From contig NZ_JAFEVR010000002.1 of assembly GCF_017352375.1 (NCBI RefSeq), forward strand, positions 186,001 through 250,000: 64,000 bases of DNA, in the 5' to 3' direction. Positions within the stretch are counted from its first letter, which is position 1. Each line of letters starts with the position of its first letter. Under the pieces are notes generated by a model. That model was not told the DNA's origin. It saw nothing but the letters and a program-made list of their open reading frames with translations, and ran no database searches. The position numbers and the translations under genes are program-made. Of this stretch, positions 17,205 through 26,404 are shown piece after piece. This DNA is from Mycolicibacterium sp. S2-37. GTDB lineage: Bacteria > Actinomycetota > Actinomycetes > Mycobacteriales > Mycobacteriaceae.

Positions 17205-18902
17205 TCAGTCGCAGCAGCCGTCGGCGACCTCGAGTCGGCAGGCACACGACGCGGTCACCGGGACGTCCGCGCGGGCCGCGGCCAACGCAAGCTGCTGGCC
17301 GATGATCGCGGCCTCGGCCGGGCGGCCGAGCCGCTGGAGGCATTCGTGGTAGCCGTGCAGACTCCACACGTTGTTCGGATGCTGGCTGGAGCGCGCGAGG
17401 GTCGGATCGAGTCCCAGATCCGCGGCGTACACCGCGGCGGCTTCCTCGACTCGGCCTTGTTCGAGCAACAGCGCGCCGTAGGCGTGGCGGGTGGGTTGCA
17501 TCCACCCCCAGGGCTCGTCGTAAGGGAGGGCGTCGTCGAGGTCGATCGCACGACGCAGATCGGCGAACGCCTGCTCGAAATTCCCCTCGCGATAGGCGAT
17601 CTCACCGTCGAGCATGGCGCGGCCGACCGCAAGGATGTCGCGGCTGGTGTTGTTGAACAGATAGCGGCTCTCGGGGATCCGGTCGTGGGCGGCGGCGAAG
17701 GCATCGCGTTCGGCGCGAGCCGCGTCGAGGTCACCCTTGGCCGCGTAGGCGATGCCTCGGCCGTAATGCACCGTTGCAGCGGTCGTGCAGTACAGCTGGG
17801 GATCGGCCGGTAGCGGTTCGGCGAGGAGTTCGTCCCACCGGCCGAAGCGCACGAGCACGTGGACCCGTAGCGGGACGAACGCCTCCAGCCAGTCGGCCAT
17901 TGGCGGAGACTCGATCGCCAGTAGCTCCGGGGTGAGCTGGCCGGCGAGCTCATCGGCGGCCTGCAGCGCGATCTCGGAGGACCCCTCGAACATCGCCGAG
18001 TAGACGACGAAGTGCAGATCGTGCGCCCGGTAGAGGGAGTAGAAGTTCAGCGGCCCCGCCCGCTCCACGAACCGCCGATCGGCCTGCACGGCAACGGTGT
18101 TGGAAAGCACAGAGGCGCGGTAGTGCCCGCACAGGACGTCGATGTGGCTCGGCATGTGCTGCAGGTGTCCGGCGTCGGGCACCAGTCCGCGCAGCAGATC
18201 GGCGGCGGGCAGCGCCGCCTCGGGTGTCGCCGACATCTCCATGGTGTGCAGATAGAGGTGCAGGATGCCGGGGTGGCTGCGGCCTGCGGGTGTCCGCAAT
18301 GCGTTGTCGAGGATCGTCTTCGCCTCCACCACCCGTGATCCCGGCGCCGGTTCGCCGGTTCGGGTGTCCCACAGCGCCCAAGCCGTCACGTTGACGAGTG
18401 CATCGGCGGCCAGAGCCTGCACGTCGACGTCGTGGGGATGGGTGCGGGCGAGGTCGGCCATTGCGTCGGCGTAGGCGTGATGTCCGGCGGCCAGCGCATC
18501 GCCGTCCTCGGGATCGCCGGTGGGGAAGCGCGCTTTCAGTGCCTCGATGAGGCCGCGTTCGACCGTCGACGCCCGTGCGGCGGTCGCCAGGTCGAGCTCC
18601 ATCCGTGCCCGCGCCAATGAGGCGTGCAGGTCGACGGGATCGAACGCCTCCCAGGGCTTGTTGTAGTTGGGCCCGACCGCGTAGGCGATACCCCACCGCG
18701 CGAAGGCGAGATCCGGGTCGAGCTCGAGCGCCCGCTCGAAACACCGGATCGACTCCTCGTGGTTGAACGCATACGCCCACACCATGCCGCGGTCGAACCA
18801 GGTCTGCGCCTGCTCCGACGGGGTCTCCGTCGGCCGGTGGTAGGTCCCGAGGTCGTAGTACGGCTCGGCGTCTGCGCCGAGCGAAACGGACATGTCCCGC
18901 AC
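17205..18902 (-). CDS. Large TPR-repeat protein with a cysteine-rich C-terminus
   Basis: A 565-residue soluble protein made of helical tetratricopeptide-like repeats. The clearest are around residues 35-65 (AYAFNHEESIRCFERALELDP) and in the last 150 residues. A histidine-rich stretch, HLQHMPSHID, lies near residue 240. The last 15 residues contain four cysteines (CACRLEVADGCCD), an unusual terminus that could bind metal or form disulfides. No signal peptide is seen. An ATG at 18893 (MSVSLG) is an alternative start. It is divergent from the cupin gene. TPR proteins are scaffolds or regulators; no specific partner is visible. Confidence 0.8.
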   Translation of the reverse strand: MRDMSVSLGADAEPYYDLGTYHRPTETPSEQAQTWFDRGMVWAYAFNHEESIRCFERALELDPDLAFARWGIAYAVGPNYNKPWEAFDPVDLHASLARARMELDLATAARASTVERGLIEALKARFPTGDPEDGDALAAGHHAYADAMADLARTHPHDVDVQALAADALVNVTAWALWDTRTGEPAPGSRVVEAKTILDNALRTPAGRSHPGILHLYLHTMEMSATPEAALPAADLLRGLVPDAGHLQHMPSHIDVLCGHYRASVLSNTVAVQADRRFVERAGPLNFYSLYRAHDLHFVVYSAMFEGSSEIALQAADELAGQLTPELLAIESPPMADWLEAFVPLRVHVLVRFGRWDELLAEPLPADPQLYCTTAATVHYGRGIAYAAKGDLDAARAERDAFAAAHDRIPESRYLFNNTSRDILAVGRAMLDGEIAYREGNFEQAFADLRRAIDLDDALPYDEPWGWMQPTRHAYGALLLEQGRVEEAAAVYAADLGLDPTLARSSQHPNNVWSLHGYHECLQRLGRPAEAAIIGQQLALAAARADVPVTASCACRLEVADGCCD

Positions 18903-18987
18903 CCTAATCGAGACCGGGCCGGGTGGCGAGTGGCGTGTCGGACCCGGTTGGCAGACACAGTGGCGTCGCGGCCATTACGGTGACGAA

Positions 18988-19371
18988 ATGGTCCGGTGTG
19001 TGCGGCTGTGGACGGGCTCCGACGGCGCGTCGCACTTCGACGTGGGCCGCCTGGACATGCGCCCCGGACGCAACGACGATCTGGTGTCGGCGGTGATGCC
19101 GACCACCCACGTCACGGTCGAGGAGACGGCCACCGGGGGAGCGCTGGCATGGCACACCGCGCCGGTCCGTCAGCTCGTCGTCACACTGGCGGGCTCGCTG
19201 GTCTTCTCGACCCGCGACGGCACGGAGTTCGCCCTGGGCCCAGGCGACGTGCTGCTGGCCGAGGACACCGCGGGATCGGGGCACCAGTGGCGGTTGGAGG
19301 GCAACGATCCGTGGCGCCGGATGTACGTCGTGCTGGCCGATAAAGTCGAGGTGGCCTTCATCCCGGGCTGA
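18988..19371 (+). CDS. Cupin-domain protein
   Basis: A 127-residue single-domain protein with the beta-barrel pattern of cupins, including ALAWHTAPVRQLVVTLAGSL and a second motif GTEFALGPGDVLLAEDTAGSGH. It may bind a metal through the His residues. The ATG at 18988 was chosen because the longer frame runs into the divergent TPR gene. It may be a small dioxygenase, isomerase or ligand sensor; no neighbour specifies its role. Confidence 0.75.
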   Translation: MVRCVRLWTGSDGASHFDVGRLDMRPGRNDDLVSAVMPTTHVTVEETATGGALAWHTAPVRQLVVTLAGSLVFSTRDGTEFALGPGDVLLAEDTAGSGHQWRLEGNDPWRRMYVVLADKVEVAFIPG

Positions 19372-19391
19372 GGGTGCATCCCGCAGCGGCC

Positions 19392-19746
19392 TCAGTGCCC
19401 TGCCACTACATCGCTCTCGTCCACCTCGACCGGATCCTTCGCGCGCCCGGCAGTAGTGCGCCTACGGCGCAGACGATTCCGAAGAACACATCGCCGAGCG
19501 CCACCTGGGGGCCGCCGCCCACGCCACCTCTGGCGCGTGGATGAGACCGATGAAGGACAGCACGGCGCCGACCGCGGAGGGGACGGCTGCGTGGCGGAAC
19601 TTCCTCTCCAGGATGAACGTAACCATGGCGCCGAGGACCAGGCCGACGGGCACCGCGCCCTCGCCGAGAGTCTTGAGGCCCTCATAGACCACCCCGGCCC
19701 CGTTGAGCGCCTCCGTGCCGACCGCGGCGTGCAGCGCGTCGAGCAC
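19392..19746 (-). pseudogene. Decayed 3' remnant of a membrane permease-like gene
   Basis: The minus strand encodes a coherent membrane-protein fragment that needs two frame changes. The frame from 19746 gives two hydrophobic helices (VPVGLVLGAMVTFILE, then AVGAVLSFIGLIHAPEVAW). At a run of C near 19510 the coding sense moves to another frame (VALGDVFFGIVCAVGALLPG), and the plausible acidic C-terminus (PVEVDESDVVAGH) is in a third frame ending at 19392. No N-terminal part is found upstream, so this is a truncated, frameshifted remnant. It looks like the end of an NCS2-type (xanthine/uracil) permease, but the family call is tentative. Confidence 0.6.
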
Positions 19747-19932
19747 CCGTAAAGCGAAAAAGTCTCTGCGCCAGGCCGGTTCTCGATGTCGACGGCGGCG
19801 GCGATCCGGCGGTCTTTCTCGGCGACCCGGTGCCGGCGGCGTTAGATGCCAGGATCTCGCTCCCCGAGGGACCGATCGCGCGAGTGGAAACGACGCCGGG
19901 AACCGTGCCGGGAGGAAGATCGTTGTCCGCGC

Positions 19933-20565
19933 GTGCCGACGCTCACCGACGCCCTACCGACTCCCGCCGAACAAGCCCGACGACTGGTCGATGCACGCAT
20001 ACCCGAGCTGGCGGGTATATCCGCCGACGTACTGGACGCGTCGGCCGCACACGCACCCGACGACGCCGTGCTCGTCATTCATCCCCGTCTGCTGCCGCCC
20101 TCGGTGCTCACCCCCGCGATCACATGGCGGGGCAGGCCGGCGTTCGTCGTCGAGGACATGACCGACGTCGACGACTTCGCCCCGGTCGACGACCTGCCGG
20201 ACGCGCCCGTCTACGCGGTGATCAATCCCGACCGCGGTGACGCGATGGCGAACTGGAGCCCGAACGAAGCGCTGCCCGCACTGACCGGGGCCGGGCGGAC
20301 GCCGCTCACCGTGACCGAGGGGCTGTTCTGGTTGCTGCAACAGCCCGGAGTGCTCGAACGGGGGCACTGTTTCATGACGATCGGGTCGCGGCTGCGCAAG
20401 CCCGGCGGCACCCTCGACAACCGCACGCCCGCAGTGTGGATCAGCAACGGCACCGGCCGCGACGGGCGCGCGCGCCGTGATGCGCTCAAGGTCGGCTGGT
20501 GCTGGGCGGGCAACCGGCACACCTGGCTCGGGTTCGCCTCGGCTTCGCGACGGCAGGCGAGCTGA
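19933..20565 (+). CDS. Conserved hypothetical protein (DUF5701-like)
   Basis: A 210-residue soluble protein reading like the actinobacterial DUF5701 group, with a C-terminal WCWAGNRHTWLGFASAS stretch and a central FMTIGSRLRKPGG. The GTG at 19933 (VPTLTDALP) begins the conserved-looking part and has a GGAGG further upstream. The open frame reaches back to 19846, but that extension is basic and low-complexity. The 19372-19932 gap contains the permease remnant and nothing else I can support. The function is unknown. Confidence 0.65.
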   Translation: MPTLTDALPTPAEQARRLVDARIPELAGISADVLDASAAHAPDDAVLVIHPRLLPPSVLTPAITWRGRPAFVVEDMTDVDDFAPVDDLPDAPVYAVINPDRGDAMANWSPNEALPALTGAGRTPLTVTEGLFWLLQQPGVLERGHCFMTIGSRLRKPGGTLDNRTPAVWISNGTGRDGRARRDALKVGWCWAGNRHTWLGFASASRRQAS

Positions 20566-20634
20566 GGGAGATTCGTCACCTCCTGATCTGATCACCCTGG
20601 GGTTATCGGACACCTCGGCGGGGAAAGAACAGGC

Positions 20635-21984
20635 ATGGCTCGAACAGGCGCGTCGGCGGTCGGCGACGAATCGGAGGCCACCGTCCGCAACGCGTCATCT
20701 GCCGTCGGTGTCCGACCGCAGCTTCCCGCCCACGACCCGTTCTATCGGCCGCCCCGCGGGTATGAACATGTGCCGCCCGGAACGGTGCTGCGCTTCCGCG
20801 AGGTGCAGTTGGCGTTCCTCGGGCTGATACCGCAGCGATTCACCGCCACCCAGTTGCTCTACCGGACCAACGACCTCGAGAACAGACCGCTGAGCACCGT
20901 CACCACCGTGCTGACGCCCGGCGACCCCAGCCTGGGCCGGCCGACGCCCATCGTGTCCTATCAGTGCGCCATCGACGCGGTCGCCGGCCGCTGCTTCCCC
21001 TCGTACGCGTTGCGGCGCCGAGCGAAGGCGACAGGAGCTCTCGCGCAGGTGGAACTGCTCCTCATCGCGGCCCTGCTCGCCGAGGGTTGGGCCGTCTCGA
21101 TACCCGACCACGGCGGTCCCCACGGGGTGTTCGGCGCGCCTTTCGAGCCGGGACACTGCGTGCTCGACGGTCTGCGCGCCGCACTGAACCATGCCCCCTT
21201 CGCGCTCTGTCCGTCTGCGCCCATCGGCCTGTGGGGTTATTCCGGCGGCGGTCTGGCAACGGCGTGGGCAGCCGAGATGCACAGCCGCTATGCACCCGAA
21301 CTCAATGTCACCGCGGCCGTGCTCGGATCGCCGGTCGGCGACCTCGGCAACACCTATCACCGCCTCAACGGCAAGGTCTTCTCCGGTCTGCCGGTGATGG
21401 TGGTGGCGGCCCTGATGCACAGCTACCCGGACTTCCGTCGAATCATCGAGGAACGGGCGACCCCCGAAGGCAAGGCCACGCTCGAGCGGTTGTCGAAGAT
21501 GACCACCGCGCAGGCGGTGCTGCGGCTGATGAAGAAGGACATGGCGACGATGCTCGACGGCCCGCTCGATGAGCTGCTCGAGATGCCGGAGGTACGTCAG
21601 GTTTTCGACAGCATCAGGCTCGGTACGGCGGCCCCGTCGATGCCGGTGCTGATGATCCAGGCGGTGCACGACCGCATCATCTCTGTCGACGACATCGACG
21701 AGTTGGCCCGTCACTACCGGAGCCTCGGCACCCACGTCACCTATCACCGCGACCGGTTCTGCGAGCACATCCTGCTGCACCCGATGTCAGCGCCAATGTC
21801 GCTGCGGTGGCTGCGGGAGCGGTTCGACGGCCGTCCCCTCGACGAACACCGGATGCGGACCACGTGGCCCACACTGCTCAATCCGTCGACCTATCGCGGA
21901 ATGGCCCGCCTCGCGGTGATCAGCGCCAAGGTGATCACCGGGCGCGGGGTGGAACGGCGACCGCTCTCTCAGCTCGACCGATGA
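20635..21984 (+). CDS. Secretory-lipase-family alpha/beta hydrolase
   Basis: A 449-residue lipase of the secretory lipase (LIP) family found widely in mycobacteria. The nucleophile elbow is GYSGGG (Ser near residue 204), a DHGGPHG oxyanion-region motif precedes it, an Asp-containing [10 protein letters not shown] follows near 340, and the likely catalytic His lies in FCEHILLHP near 378. There is no convincing signal peptide, so it may be cytosolic or exported in another way. The ATG is preceded by GGGGAAAG at a good distance. The probable role is hydrolysis of lipid esters or triacylglycerol. Confidence 0.85.
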   Translation: MARTGASAVGDESEATVRNASSAVGVRPQLPAHDPFYRPPRGYEHVPPGTVLRFREVQLAFLGLIPQRFTATQLLYRTNDLENRPLSTVTTVLTPGDPSLGRPTPIVSYQCAIDAVAGRCFPSYALRRRAKATGALAQVELLLIAALLAEGWAVSIPDHGGPHGVFGAPFEPGHCVLDGLRAALNHAPFALCPSAPIGLWGYSGGGLATAWAAEMHSRYAPELNVTAAVLGSPVGDLGNTYHRLNGKVFSGLPVMVVAALMHSYPDFRRIIEERATPEGKATLERLSKMTTAQAVLRLMKKDMATMLDGPLDELLEMPEVRQVFDSIRLGTAAPSMPVLMIQAVHDRIISVDDIDELARHYRSLGTHVTYHRDRFCEHILLHPMSAPMSLRWLRERFDGRPLDEHRMRTTWPTLLNPSTYRGMARLAVISAKVITGRGVERRPLSQLDR

Positions 21985-22025
21985 CCGGCGGGGCGGGCGG
22001 ACGGCGATGATTCGACACCGGAGTC

Positions 22026-22039
22026 TGGAACGTGTTCTA
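22026..22039. promoter_or_regulatory. KstR-type operator upstream of the thioesterase gene
   Basis: The 14-base sequence TGGAACGTGTTCTA fits the mycobacterial KstR consensus TnnAACnnGTTnnA exactly, with a palindromic core GAACGTGTTC. It ends eight bases before the GTG start at 22048. This would place a cholesterol-catabolism repressor over the promoter. Confidence 0.6.
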
Positions 22040-22047
22040 GTGCAGAT

Positions 22048-22680
22048 GTGCTGGATCACACCCGAGTCGACGGCCTGAACACCGGCGACGTCGCCCGGCT
22101 GCGGGCGGTTTACGAACCGTTGACCGAGTCGGTGCGTGCGCTGATCGACGCCACTATCCGCACGGAGGCAGACGGCGACGCGGTCGCCGCGGCCAGAGCC
22201 GAGATCGACGCCGCGACCGCCCGGCTGCGGAGCAGCCAGATCAACGGCCCGTTCGGGATCCGGACCATTGCCGACGGGACCCAGATCACCTGGGGCAATC
22301 CGGTGATCGGGTTGCGCAACCCGATGGCGCCGCCGCTGATCGTCCGGCGCCGCGACGACGGCGGCGTGGTCAGCGAGTTCGAATTGGGCGCCGCGTACGA
22401 GGGGCCACCCGGCCACGTGCACGGCGGCGTCGCCGCGCTGGTACTCGACCACCTGCTCGGCGAGGCCGCGAGCAACCTCGACAAGCCGCGGCTCACCGGC
22501 ACCATCACCCTGCGCTACCTTCGCACCACCCCGCTGGGTCGGCTGCGCGCCGAGGCCGGGATCGTGCGGACCGAAGGGGTCAAGGCGTTCGCCGAGGGTT
22601 TCCTCGCCGACGAGGACGGCGTCACGGTCGAGGCCGAGGGCGTCTTCATTCAGCCCAGGTGGGCGCGGGAACCGGAGTGA
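22048..22680 (+). CDS. PaaI-type hotdog thioesterase
   Basis: A 210-residue protein with an N-terminal helical region and a C-terminal hotdog domain. The key motif is GHVHGGVAALVLDHLLGEAA near residue 112, where the HGG and Asp are the usual acyl-CoA thioesterase active-site elements. The GTG start at 22048 lies eight bases after a KstR-type box, suggesting a leaderless or very short-leader transcript controlled with sterol genes. Hydrolysis of an acyl-CoA formed in sterol or lipid degradation is therefore plausible. The 3' end overlaps the convergent FUSC gene by 35 bases. Confidence 0.85.
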   Translation: MLDHTRVDGLNTGDVARLRAVYEPLTESVRALIDATIRTEADGDAVAAARAEIDAATARLRSSQINGPFGIRTIADGTQITWGNPVIGLRNPMAPPLIVRRRDDGGVVSEFELGAAYEGPPGHVHGGVAALVLDHLLGEAASNLDKPRLTGTITLRYLRTTPLGRLRAEAGIVRTEGVKAFAEGFLADEDGVTVEAEGVFIQPRWAREPE

Positions 22681-24601
22681 TCGCGGCCAGGCTGCGGGTG
22701 ATGGTCGTCAAACCGGTGACCAGGACTCGCGCCGCGGCGCTGTCTCCGGCGCCGGTGAGCGCGATTCGGCGAACCAGCTGGTCGGCCGCTGTCAGTTCGG
22801 CCAGGTTCACCGTCCAGGGCGCTGCCGGATTGGGTGGGGCGCCGCGCAGCGCGTCGACGTAATCGTCCACGGCGGCCACGAATTCGGGGCTCAACCCGGT
22901 CGGCGGCATTTGCGGCAGGCTGGCCTCCATGGTGGTGCAGGCCCCGGTGATCGCATTGAGCGCGGCCCGCAGGGACCTCAGCCACTGCCGCAGTTGCGGC
23001 TCTTCGAGTCGGACGGCGCCCGATGCCGCCTCGAACGCCGCGCGGGCCCGGAATGCCTGCTGCCATGCCGAAGCGAGTGCATCCGAGGGGCGGTCGACCT
23101 GCCGGACGAACGCCCGCACCACCGTGGCGGCGTAGTCGATCTCGGTCTTGAGCAGTTCGCCGGCACGTTGGCGCAGCCGGATCAGAGAATCGTCGGGCAG
23201 GACGACGTGTACGACCATCACCAGGCCCCCGCCGATCACCGCCGCAAACAACCGGTCGGTGACATCGAGTGCGTGCACCGGTGCGGCGATACCGACGACG
23301 AAGACCGCGGACGCGGCGATCGCCCCGCTCACCGCGATGTAGCCGAATTCCCATACCAGGTACGCCATCCCCGCGAACACCACCGCGCCCACGGCCGCCA
23401 CCATGCCCGACGGCGGCCACAGCAGACTCAGCGCCGACGCCAGCGCGATGCCCCCCGCGGTCCCGGCCAGCCGACCCGCACTGCGGGTGTAGGTGTGCGA
23501 GGTCTCGGGTCTCAACAGCAGCAGGACTGACAACGCGATCCAGTAGCCCTCCTCGAGGTGTCCGAACCGTGCCACACCCGCTCCCACGCCGACGGCGACT
23601 GCGAGGCGTAACGCGTGCCGTAGCACCGGCGAGGTCCACTCCAGATGCCGCCGCAGCGTGGCCAACGAGCCCGTCAAGGACTCGGCGAGACCTGGCCCCC
23701 GCAGCTGGCCGAAACGCAAGACCGCCGCGTCGTGCAACTGCTGGGAGAACTGTTGCGCGGCATCCGCGCCGGGTCCGTCGATTCCCGCGGCCGCGGCATC
23801 GACGCGCTGCAGGGCCCGTTCGGCGTCGCGATGAGCGGTGACGCCGTGTTCGGCGATCGCGTCGAGGAAGTCCCCGGCGGCCGACAGCAACTCGGTGGTA
23901 TCGGTGTCGGTCTGCCGCAGTGCCGCCAGCGTCGCCGAGATCCGTTCGGGCAAGCGATAACCCACCTGGTAGGCCTTGGGGCGCTGGCGTACCGGGATGT
24001 CGACGAACACTTGGCGCAACCAGGTGATCTGCGCGGGGTCGAGTGCGGTGTCGCGTGCCGCAGCCAAGCTGCGTGCATCCTCGGCCAGTGAGCGGTGCGC
24101 CCGCGTCAGGGCATTCTGCTGTACGCGCCAGCGTTGCGGCGGTCGCAGCCACACCAGGCCGGCCTGCAGCAGACCGGCCGCCACGGTCGTCGCGGTGCCC
24201 GCCACGACCTCGATCCATCCGGTCGCGGCCGGCGGGGCGAGCACGAGCAGGCCGGCGGCAGCCGCGCACACGAACGCCGCGTGCGCACCGAGCGCCCACT
24301 GCATTCCGGCGACGAAACCCCACACCACCACCGCGGCGACGAATGCCGCGTCGTGTGCGCCGGTCAGCGCGCCCAGCAGAACCGCCGCTCCGAGCTCTGC
24401 CGAGGCGATCACCACGATCGGCCAACGTCTGCCCGGCACATCCTGCAGTGCGACGGCCGCCGCGATGATGCCCGCTCCCGCCGTCCACATCGCCGCGGTG
24501 GGCGAGATCAGGTACAGCGCCACCGCGGTCATGGCGAGCACACCGAGCAAGCTGCGCAGGACCGCGCCGGCACCCGGCGTGGTCAACCGCAGGGCGTCCA
24601 T
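22646..24601 (-). CDS. FUSC-family membrane protein
   Basis: A 651-residue membrane protein with two blocks of five or six hydrophobic helices (about residues 15-160 and 345-480), each followed by a long soluble helical domain. This is the layout of the fusaric-acid-resistance/FUSC (YccS/AaeB-like) family of aromatic-acid exporters. The ATG at 24601 starts directly before the first membrane block; the frame is open far upstream only because it is antisense to two real genes. It overlaps the convergent thioesterase gene by 35 bases. The substrate is unknown. Confidence 0.85.
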   Translation of the reverse strand: MDALRLTTPGAGAVLRSLLGVLAMTAVALYLISPTAAMWTAGAGIIAAAVALQDVPGRRWPIVVIASAELGAAVLLGALTGAHDAAFVAAVVVWGFVAGMQWALGAHAAFVCAAAAGLLVLAPPAATGWIEVVAGTATTVAAGLLQAGLVWLRPPQRWRVQQNALTRAHRSLAEDARSLAAARDTALDPAQITWLRQVFVDIPVRQRPKAYQVGYRLPERISATLAALRQTDTDTTELLSAAGDFLDAIAEHGVTAHRDAERALQRVDAAAAGIDGPGADAAQQFSQQLHDAAVLRFGQLRGPGLAESLTGSLATLRRHLEWTSPVLRHALRLAVAVGVGAGVARFGHLEEGYWIALSVLLLLRPETSHTYTRSAGRLAGTAGGIALASALSLLWPPSGMVAAVGAVVFAGMAYLVWEFGYIAVSGAIAASAVFVVGIAAPVHALDVTDRLFAAVIGGGLVMVVHVVLPDDSLIRLRQRAGELLKTEIDYAATVVRAFVRQVDRPSDALASAWQQAFRARAAFEAASGAVRLEEPQLRQWLRSLRAALNAITGACTTMEASLPQMPPTGLSPEFVAAVDDYVDALRGAPPNPAAPWTVNLAELTAADQLVRRIALTGAGDSAAARVLVTGLTTITRSLAAITPVPAPTWAE

Positions 24602-24676
24602 CACCCGGTCGCCGATGAGCACGTGTCGATTGTGTCCTATCGACTGTGGCTTACGTCGCGTGTATACGTTCCAGGC

Positions 24677-25381
24677 GTGGAGAAGGTGATGTTCGCGCTG
24701 CGCCGGGACGACGCAGACGACGACTGGTGTGTCCGGCTGCGCACGGAGGTGGCGAACCGGTTGCTCGATACCGGGGTGCCGGGTTTGGCGGTCAACGTCC
24801 GGGATGAACCGGTGCGCGCGTCGCTGATGACGCTGACGACTCTGGACCCGCCCGTTGTCGCCGTGGTCAGCGTGTGGACGCATCGATACCACGGTCCGGA
24901 ACTGCGTTCGGTGAGCGACATTCTGGCCGCCGAGTGTGCCGAGGCGGCGGCGTATCTGGTCACCGAGTCGGTGCCTTTGCCGCCGCCGGCAGCCGTGGGC
25001 GAACGCACGAACGGCTTGGCGAACGTGGCGCTGTTGCGCCGTCCGGACGATCTCGACGAGCACACCTGGCTGACCCGGTGGCACGTGGACCACACGCCGG
25101 TGGCGATCGCCACACAGGCGACCTTCGGCTATGTGCAGAACACGGTGGTGCGGGCGCTGACCGCGGGAGCGCCGCGCATCGACGCGATCGTGGAGGAGTT
25201 GTTCCCGCAGGCCGCCGTGACGGATCTGCACGCCTTCTTCGGGGCGGCCGACGACGCCGACTTGTCGGACCGGATGCAGCGGATGCTCGCCAGTACCGGG
25301 GCTTTCGGTGCCGATCGTGACGTCGACACCGTGCCGACGAGTCGCTACGTGCTGCGCTCCCCGTTCGGGGCCGACGCGTAG
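24677..25381 (+). CDS. EthD-domain-like conserved protein
   Basis: A 234-residue protein reading like the mycobacterial EthD-domain group: a start of VEKVMFALRRDD, a central LTRWHVDHTPVAIATQATFGY, and repeated dimeric alpha/beta-barrel-type features. Such proteins are often encoded beside lipid or steroid enzymes, and here the enoyl-CoA hydratase gene starts nine bases downstream. The GTG at 24677 was chosen; the in-frame ATG at 24689 is an alternative. Function is unproven. Confidence 0.7.
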   Translation: MEKVMFALRRDDADDDWCVRLRTEVANRLLDTGVPGLAVNVRDEPVRASLMTLTTLDPPVVAVVSVWTHRYHGPELRSVSDILAAECAEAAAYLVTESVPLPPPAAVGERTNGLANVALLRRPDDLDEHTWLTRWHVDHTPVAIATQATFGYVQNTVVRALTAGAPRIDAIVEELFPQAAVTDLHAFFGAADDADLSDRMQRMLASTGAFGADRDVDTVPTSRYVLRSPFGADA

Positions 25382-25390
25382 TCTGCTGCC

Positions 25391-26149
25391 GTGACCGTGC
25401 AGATCAGCGACGACAGTGGGGTGCGGACCGTCACCCTGGACCGGCCCGAGGCCCTCAACGCCTTCAACGAGGCGCTCTATGACGCGACGACGGTGGCGCT
25501 GCGCGACGCCGACGCCGACCCCGACGTCGCCGTCGTGCTCCTGACGGGCGCCGGGCGGGCATTCAGCGCGGGAAACGATCTGCACGAGATGGCCGCCCGG
25601 GTGACCGACCCGAATTTCCAGTCGGGCGAATACGGCTTCCCGGGACTGATGGAGGCGCTGCTCGAGCTGCGAAAGCCGTTGGTCTGCGCGGTGAACGGGG
25701 TGGCGCTGGGTATCGGCACCACGATCCTGGGCTATGCGGATCTGGTGTTCTTGTCCACCTCGGCACGGCTGAAGTGCCCGTTCACCAGTCTCGGTGTGGC
25801 GCCGGAGGCCGCGTCGTCCTATCTGCTGCCGCAGCTGATGGGCCGGCAGAACGCAGCCTGGTTGCTGCTGTCCTCGGAGTGGGTCTCGGCCGAGGAGGCG
25901 CAGCGGATGGGCATCGCCTGGCGGGTGTGCGAACCGGATGACTTGTTGTCCGACGCTCGCCGGCACGCCGAAGTCCTTGCGTCCCGGCCGATCCCGAGTC
26001 TGATGGCGGTCAAACAGACGATGGTCGAGCCGCTGCGGGGGGAGATCCGCGCGGCTCTGAGCCGTGAGTACGCGCAGTTCGAGACGCTGCTCGGGAGTGC
26101 GGCCAACAGCGACGCGCTCGCCGCGTTCGCCGACCGCGGGAAGAGCTGA
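25391..26149 (+). CDS. Enoyl-CoA hydratase/isomerase (crotonase) family
   Basis: A 252-residue crotonase. The oxyanion-hole motifs are AGRAFSAGNDLHEM near residue 60 and NGVALGIGTT near 104, and APEAASS near 138 offers one catalytic Glu. The C-terminal helices are complete. Roles include hydration or isomerisation in fatty acid or sterol side-chain degradation. It begins nine bases after the EthD-like gene, with GTG at 25391, and is probably cotranscribed with it. Confidence 0.9.
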   Translation: MTVQISDDSGVRTVTLDRPEALNAFNEALYDATTVALRDADADPDVAVVLLTGAGRAFSAGNDLHEMAARVTDPNFQSGEYGFPGLMEALLELRKPLVCAVNGVALGIGTTILGYADLVFLSTSARLKCPFTSLGVAPEAASSYLLPQLMGRQNAAWLLLSSEWVSAEEAQRMGIAWRVCEPDDLLSDARRHAEVLASRPIPSLMAVKQTMVEPLRGEIRAALSREYAQFETLLGSAANSDALAAFADRGKS

Positions 26150-26159
26150 CCGCCGCGGG

Positions 26160-26393
26160 TCAGCGGGCGGCTCGCGAGGAGTGTCCGTTGACCTGTGCCG
26201 GGCACTGATCGGCGCCGGCGGGGCAGCCGTTGACCTGATGTGCGGACAGGATCGCGCGCAGCGTCCGTCGGCACCGTCCACACTCGCTGCCCGCCCCGCA
26301 GGCCTCCGCGATCTCCTTCGACGTCGTGGCACCGGCGGCCACCACCTCGTTGACGACGTGGCTGGTGACTCCGTGACACAGACAGACGAACAC
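26160..26393 (-). CDS. bfd: Bacterioferritin-associated ferredoxin (Bfd), [2Fe-2S]
   Basis: A 77-residue protein whose first residues FVCLCHGVTS and later GSECGRCRRT supply the four cysteines (CxC and CxxC) of a Bfd-type [2Fe-2S] cluster. Bfd reduces the mineral core of bacterioferritin to release iron. A GTG at 26393 starts the domain directly; a longer frame has no homology. The C-terminus carries two further Cys residues (NGCPAGADQCPAQ), an extension beyond the usual domain. It lies 11 bases downstream of the gene at 26405-27037 and less than 1 kb from bfrA, consistent with an iron-storage locus. Confidence 0.85.
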   Translation of the reverse strand: MFVCLCHGVTSHVVNEVVAAGATTSKEIAEACGAGSECGRCRRTLRAILSAHQVNGCPAGADQCPAQVNGHSSRAAR

Positions 26394-26404
26394 GGCCGGC
26401 TCCG

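Noticed and set aside
24602..26332. Upstream extension of the FUSC frame to over 1200 codons.
   Set aside because: The extension is antisense to the EthD-like and enoyl-CoA hydratase genes; the FUSC membrane domain begins at 24601.
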